From contig CAYPKW010000003.1 of the NCBI GenBank assembly GCA_964411425.1, positions 32,211 through 96,210 on the forward strand: a stretch of 64,000 nucleotides of DNA, written 5' to 3'. The notes beneath the pieces are model-generated. The model worked only from the letters and a program-made list of their open reading frames with translations. It was not told the DNA's origin and ran no database searches. The number at the start of each line of letters is the position of its first letter. The first letter of the stretch is position 1. The stretch is from CAYPKW01 sp964411425 (GTDB lineage: Bacteria; Pseudomonadota; Alphaproteobacteria; Dongiales; Dongiaceae). Shown here piece after piece: positions 60,561 through 64,000 of this stretch. Both the position numbers and the translations under genes were made by a program.

Positions 60561-60679
60561 TGTCCCGTCCCCGAAATTCCTTAGCTTGAATTTCGGGGTG
60601 AACGGGCCACTAAGTAATTGAATCTAGTGGCCTGCTTATCCCAGAAATTCGTTAGGGAATTTCTGGGGCAGGACACTAG
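60557..60679. mobile_element. CTAG-ended palindromic element, family B (cloverleaf-like)
   Basis: 123 bp. Outer stem ctagtgtcc (60557-60565) pairs with ggacactag (60671-60679). Inside are three hairpins: 60569-60598, 60605-60632 and 60640-60667, with 11-, 8- and 11-bp arms. Both CTAG ends serve as stop codons: the left for the GGDEF gene (60558-60560), the right for the convergent DUF465 gene (60676-60678 on the minus strand). No coding capacity; a non-autonomous element is inferred. Confidence 0.85.
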
Positions 60680-60879
60680 GCGATAATGTCCGGCAGCAGC
60701 TTGCTTTCCAGCCTGGCGATCTGATCCTTCAGCAGCAGCTTGCGCTTCTTCAGCCGCCGCAACTGGAGCTGGCTGAACGGCGCCTGGTCGGACAGCCGCG
60801 CGATCACGTCGTCCAGGTCGCGATGTTCGATGCGCAGTTCCTCCAGTCGGCGACGAAGCTCTTCCGGTCCCTCGCTCAT
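60676..60879 (-). CDS. DUF465 (YdcH-like) family protein
   Basis: 67 residues, a helical hairpin rich in Leu, Arg, Lys and Glu: LRRRLEELRIEHRDLDDVIA and LQLRRLKKRKLLLKDQIARL. Family function is unknown. A second, shorter member is at 63553. Its TAG stop is provided by the right end of element 60557-60679, and the last residues LLPDIIA follow the family-conserved part. Confidence 0.9.
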   Translation of the reverse strand: MSEGPEELRRRLEELRIEHRDLDDVIARLSDQAPFSQLQLRRLKKRKLLLKDQIARLESKLLPDIIA

Positions 60880-61035
60880 GGCCGCCTAAACCGGGTTGTC
60901 CGCTATGGTGTAATCATACGCCAATCAGGCGGCCGCGTCATCGCCGCCGGCATCGGCGCCTTGCGGGGCGGGCGGGAATCATTGCACCCTCGCTTCCCGT
61001 ATTGCCATTAGGGGACTTCCCGGAAAGAACGTTGC

Positions 61036-62118
61036 ATGCGGTCGGCGAAGCGAATCGGCATCCTGACCAGTGGCGGCGACTGCGCCGGCCTCAACGCCGT
61101 CATCAGGGCGGTCGCGAGCCGGGCCCATGAGCGCGGCTGGCGGGTGATCGGGGTGCGCAACGGCACCGCGGGGCTGCTGGCCCGGCCGGTGCAGTTTCAG
61201 GAGCTCGACGCCTCGGCCGCCGACAGCGCCATGCTGCGGCTGGGCGGCACCATTCTCGGCACCACCAACAAGGGCGATCCCTTCGCCTTTCCGATGCCCG
61301 ACGGCCGCCTGGCCGACCGCTCGGCCGAGGTCATCGACGGCATCCGTCGGCTCGATCTCGACGCGCTCATCGGTATCGGAGGCGACGGGTCCTTGCGCAT
61401 TCTTCAGAAGCTCGCGCGGCTCGGTCGCGTCAATCTCGTGGCCATCCCGAAGACCATCGACAATGATCTGGGCCTGACCGAGGCGGCGATCGGCCACGAC
61501 ACGGCGGTGCAGGCCGCCACCACGGCGCTCGACCACCTGCAGCCGACCGCGGCCAGCCACAGCCGGGTCATGGTGTTGGAGGTGATGGGCCGCGACGCCG
61601 GTCACATCGCGCTTGCCGCCGGCATCGCGGGCGGGGCGGACGTGATCCTGATTCCCGAAATTCCGTACCGGCTGGAGCGGGTGGCCGCCAAGATCGAAGC
61701 CCTGAAGCGAGGCGGGCGCAACTTCGCCCTGGTGACGGTGGCCGAGGCGGTGGTGACCGAGGCGGGCGAGCAGCTGATGACCGCCCACGCCGGCGGCCGG
61801 CCGACTTACGGCGGCATCGGCCAGTACATCGGCCAGCGAGTAGGCGAGCTCACGGGCGCGGAAACGCGCGTCACGGTGCTGGGCCACGTGCAGCGCGGCG
61901 GCACGCCGGAACCGCGCGATCGGCTGCTGGGCTCCGTCTTCGGCGTCTATGCCGTGGACCTGATCGCCGCCGGCAAGTTCGATCGCATGGTCGCCTGGCA
62001 GAATCGGCAGGTCGTGGACGTGGCGATCGCGGATGCCATCGCCCACTACCAGGCCGTCGATCCCGACGGGCCGCTGGTGCGCACCGCGCGCGGTCTCGGG
62101 ATTTGCCTCGGCGACTAA
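61036..62118 (+). CDS. 6-phosphofructokinase, PfkA superfamily group III-like
   Basis: Phosphorylates fructose 6-phosphate; 360 residues. IGILTSGGDCAGLNAVIRAV, GIGGDGS (115-119), PKTIDNDL (138-145) and GRDAGHIALAAGIAGGAD identify it. At the donor-specificity positions it has Gly in GGDGS (ATP enzymes) but Lys in PKTID (as in PPi enzymes), the group III pattern; ATP is the likelier donor, but PPi is not excluded. The stop TAA is also the target duplication of the element that follows. Confidence 0.93.
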   Translation: MRSAKRIGILTSGGDCAGLNAVIRAVASRAHERGWRVIGVRNGTAGLLARPVQFQELDASAADSAMLRLGGTILGTTNKGDPFAFPMPDGRLADRSAEVIDGIRRLDLDALIGIGGDGSLRILQKLARLGRVNLVAIPKTIDNDLGLTEAAIGHDTAVQAATTALDHLQPTAASHSRVMVLEVMGRDAGHIALAAGIAGGADVILIPEIPYRLERVAAKIEALKRGGRNFALVTVAEAVVTEAGEQLMTAHAGGRPTYGGIGQYIGQRVGELTGAETRVTVLGHVQRGGTPEPRDRLLGSVFGVYAVDLIAAGKFDRMVAWQNRQVVDVAIADAIAHYQAVDPDGPLVRTARGLGICLGD

Positions 62119-62289
62119 GAGCCTGTTTCGGAACTCCTCATGAGCCGCGCTGTTGGTCGAAAATCGCCGGATGCCAGGAGAAGCCCGAGGAGCGTATCGC
62201 GGCATACGGTCGAGGGCTTCGACGCCGCAGTCGGCGATTTTCGCCGCAGCCCGCAGGGACGCGGCCATGACGAGTTCCGAAACAGGCTC
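62119..62289. mobile_element. Inverted-repeat element with TAA duplication (MITE-like)
   Basis: 171 bp with perfect terminal inverted repeats gagcctgtttcggaactc (18 bp; the match continues one base outside). TAA flanks both ends (62116-62118 and 62290-62292), as for IS5-type TNA targets. Inside are further nested inverted repeats (tcgaaaatcgccg near 62156 with cggcgattttcg near 62232). It has no transposase. It separates pfk from the TIGR02444 gene. IS5-family origin is inference. Confidence 0.85.
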
Positions 62290-62294
62290 TAACG

Positions 62295-62831
62295 TTGGCT
62301 TTTCCGCCGCACCCGTTCTGGGACTATTCGCTCGCCGCCTTCGGCCGCAGGGAGGTGGCGCGCGCCTGCATCACGTTGCAGGACCGTCACGGTCTCGATG
62401 TCAACATGTTGCTCCTGTGCTGCTGGGCCGGCGCCGCGGGACGGCCGCTCGCAAACGAACAGCTTGGCGCGGTCGATGGCGCGGCGCGGCCCTGGCGGGA
62501 CAACGTGCTCGGCCCCTTGCGCGCGGCGCGGCGCTGGCTCAAGGACCCGCCGGCGGCGCCGGCCGAGGCGGCGGCGCTGCACGAGGCGGTGCTGGCGGTC
62601 GAGCTCGACGGCGAGCGCATCGCGCAGCTCGCCATGGCGGCGGCTCTGCCTCCGGCCCCGGCCGCGAACGGGGCGCTGGAGCCGGCGGCGCTGGCGGCGC
62701 GGAGCCTGCGGGACTACTTGCGCTTGGCCGGCGTCGTGCCGGGCGCGGCGGACCGGGCGGACGCGGCGGCGATCCTGTCGGGCTGCTTTCGCGGCCCCGA
62801 CGGCGCGGCTCTCACCGGCGCCTGGACTTGA
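62295..62831 (+). CDS. TIGR02444 family protein
   Basis: 178 residues. PFWDYSLAAFGRREVARACI then TLQDRHGLDVNMLLLCCW is the typical family opening. It is a small proteobacterial protein of unknown function, rich in Ala and Arg. The frame starts with TTG at 62295, two bases after the TAA duplication; the region that should hold its ribosome binding site is now element DNA. Before that insertion it would have begun two bases after the pfk stop. It overlaps the convergent ubiX end by 20 bases. Confidence 0.88.
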   Translation: MAFPPHPFWDYSLAAFGRREVARACITLQDRHGLDVNMLLLCCWAGAAGRPLANEQLGAVDGAARPWRDNVLGPLRAARRWLKDPPAAPAEAAALHEAVLAVELDGERIAQLAMAAALPPAPAANGALEPAALAARSLRDYLRLAGVVPGAADRADAAAILSGCFRGPDGAALTGAWT

Positions 62832-63465
62832 GCGCCCGTCGCCGGCCGCCGCGGTCGGACGGCTCGCCCCAACGCCGCACCAGCCCGGCGTCGAGGCCGA
62901 ACAGGTCGAGCACACGCCCGACGCTCTGGTCCACCACGTCGTCGAGCGTGCGCGGGCCGGCGTAGAAGGCGGGCACCGGCGGCGCGATCACCGCGCCCAT
63001 CTCGGACAGCGCGAGCAGGCTGCGCAGGTGTCCGGTGTGCAGCGGCGTCTCGCGCAGCATGAGCACCAGCGGGCGCCGTTCCTTGAGCGTCACGTCGGCG
63101 GCGCGCGTCAGCAGGTTGGAGGTAACGCCGGTGGCAATCTCCGACATGCTGCGCACCGAGCATGGCGCGACCGCCATGCCCATGGTGCGAAACGAGCCGC
63201 TGGCGATCGCCGCGCCCACGTCCTCGACCTTGTAGCGGACGTCGGCCATCGCCATCACCTCCGCCGGCTTGTACGGGGTCTCGTAGGCGATGGTGAGCTC
63301 GGCCGAGCGGGTGACGACCAGGTGGGTCTCGACCAGTCCCTTGAGCGACTGGAGGAGCCGGATTCCGTAGATCGCGCCCGAGGCGCCGCTGATCCCGACC
63401 ACCAGCCGGGGCAAGGCAGCGGCGCGGGCCCGAGTGCCCCCGGTCACGGTCGTCCCGCCGGCCAA
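62812..63465 (-). CDS. ubiX: Flavin prenyltransferase UbiX
   Basis: Makes prenylated FMN for UbiD-type decarboxylases, in ubiquinone biosynthesis; 217 residues. Family marks: RLVVGISGASGAIYGIRLLQ, APCSVRSMSEIATG and LMLRETPLHTGHLRSLLAL. The start is unclear: the frame opens with TTG 63465, while a GTG six codons in or a start nearer LPRLVVGISG is possible. The C terminus has an Arg-rich tail that overlaps the convergent TIGR02444 gene. Confidence 0.94.
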   Translation of the reverse strand: MAGGTTVTGGTRARAAALPRLVVGISGASGAIYGIRLLQSLKGLVETHLVVTRSAELTIAYETPYKPAEVMAMADVRYKVEDVGAAIASGSFRTMGMAVAPCSVRSMSEIATGVTSNLLTRAADVTLKERRPLVLMLRETPLHTGHLRSLLALSEMGAVIAPPVPAFYAGPRTLDDVVDQSVGRVLDLFGLDAGLVRRWGEPSDRGGRRRALKSRRR

Positions 63466-63552
63466 GACGGATCTAGCCGCATTTGCAAACGCCCTTGCGG
63501 CGGTCTAACATTTGCCGACTGGACGCTCTCGGCCAGTATTGGAGGCTGCGGC

Positions 63553-63720
63553 ATGTCGGTTATCGAGCATCTCGACACATTGAAGGCCAAGCACGCCGAC
63601 CTCGACCATCTCATAAACGAAGAAGAACACCGCCCGCTCCCCGATCAGACCCTCATATCCGAACTTAAGCGCCAGAAGCTGCGAATCAAAGACGAAATCG
63701 CCCAACTGGCGCGAAACTAG
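63553..63720 (+). CDS. DUF465 (YdcH-like) family protein, short
   Basis: 55 residues: MSVIEHLDTLKAKHADLDHL then INEEEHRPLPDQTLISELKR and a basic helix QKLRIKDEIAQLARN. GGAGG is 8 bases before the ATG. Much shorter than the longest in-frame open stretch, which extends through ubiX in shadow. Its TAG is the left CTAG of the element at 63717. Confidence 0.92.
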   Translation: MSVIEHLDTLKAKHADLDHLINEEEHRPLPDQTLISELKRQKLRIKDEIAQLARN

Positions 63721-63873
63721 TGGATGCAATCCGACAGATTGAGTCCCTGTCCGAAGGAGGTGTCATCGCCGGGCGTGACCCGGCGATCCATGGTGCAGCG
63801 GCACGATGGATGCCCGCGTCAGGCGCGGGCATGACAATTGGGGGGGAGCCAAACGTTGGATTCGATCCACTAG
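63717..63873. mobile_element. CTAG-ended palindromic element, family A copy 2 (MITE-like)
   Basis: 157 bp, ends ctagtggatgcaatccgaca (63717-63736) and cgttggattcgatccactag (63854-63873). The core 63761-63836 is the reverse complement of 22791-22866 with 2 differences in 76 bases. The left CTAG supplies the stop codon of the DUF465 gene. Terminal repeats are less perfect than in copy 1, so this copy is older or more decayed. Confidence 0.85.
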
Positions 63874-63962
63874 CCGACCCGGAGCGGGCATAGGGCCGCT
63901 CGGGACAGGCTCGAGCGCGGGAGCGTTGACGCGCCGGGCGTCGTTCGCGTTCGATAGCGACC

Positions 63963-64000
63963 CTAGAGCAAGATCGTTTCAGATTGAATCGGAATGATCC
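63963..64000. mobile_element. CTAG-ended element, family C, cut by window end
   Basis: Starts ctagagcaagatcg and runs off the window. It matches the right half of the element at 49885-50001 in inverse orientation. Nothing else supportable lies between 63874 and 63962. Confidence 0.6.

Noticed and set aside
60557..60679. Cloverleaf-like fold considered as a tRNA
   Set aside because: Arm lengths, loop sequences and lack of a T-loop GTTCRA and CCA-like end do not fit a tRNA; CTAG ends and repeats point to a mobile palindrome.
63806..63997. Short plus-strand open frame at the window end
   Set aside because: Lies across element 63717-63873 and has no ribosome binding site or family match.

Overview
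The window is high-GC, densely coded DNA of an alphaproteobacterium, most likely from the Rhodospirillales or a close relative. The signs are the three-gene transhydrogenase set pntAA-pntAB-pntB, a COQ9-family protein, DUF1244, two DUF465 proteins, a TIGR02444 protein, glcDEF, a degenerate EAL protein of a kind I associate with Rhodospirillales, and the many intergenic palindromes typical of that group. No rRNA, tRNA, CRISPR array or prophage is visible. Most of the window is ordinary chromosome.

Left part (1-8710): a biotin carboxylase cut by the window start, an enolase-superfamily enzyme and a RidA-like protein on the minus strand, then a plus-strand series of a polar amino acid ABC transporter (binding protein, ATPase, two permeases), two carboxyltransferase-type subunits related to KipI/PxpB and KipA/PxpC, and a 72-residue biotin carrier. 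Together they read as a split biotin-dependent carboxylase of the urea-carboxylase/5-oxoprolinase class with its own importer. A 73-bp piece of the biotin carboxylase gene is repeated exactly just before the PxpB-like gene and supplies its ribosome binding site.

9-28.8 kb: a minus-strand operon (MATE exporter, FAD oxidoreductase, class IV aminotransferase, membrane glycosyltransferase); a methyltransferase; rpmJ with its promoter inside the preceding terminator; glycolate oxidase glcDEF; a catalytically dead EAL protein; a DUF2817 peptidase-like protein; a TPR lipoprotein/periplasmic protein; then DMT exporter, glycerate 2-kinase and pyruvate kinase in one operon. GlcDEF plus glycerate kinase and pyruvate kinase suggest use of C2 and C3 hydroxy acids. 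A membrane-anchored SARP-like regulator faces an unknown gene, a fatty acid desaturase and an LplT-like transporter.

32-42.7 kb: hydroxyproline-epimerase-type racemase, N-formylglutamate amidohydrolase, a YbdK-type carboxylate-amine ligase, DUF1244, and an oligopeptide ABC transporter (oppABCDF order) under a GcvA-like LysR regulator: an amino acid and peptide uptake and catabolism block. 42.7-64 kb: indolepyruvate ferredoxin oxidoreductase, sugar epimerase, an MntA-HepT toxin-antitoxin pair, long-chain acyl-CoA synthetase, M3 peptidase, ABC1 kinase, pntAA/AB/B, rpsU, def, COQ9, purK/purE, a diguanylate cyclase, phosphofructokinase, TIGR02444, ubiX and DUF465.

The most unusual structural signal is a group of small palindromic elements (22756, 49885, 60557, 63717, 63963) whose ends are CTAG. 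Three of them sit exactly on gene ends, so that their terminal CTAG provides the TAG stop codon of four neighbouring genes; two families fold as an outer stem with three inner hairpins. A fourth, unrelated 171-bp inverted-repeat element splits pfk from its downstream gene with a TAA duplication that is also the pfk stop codon.
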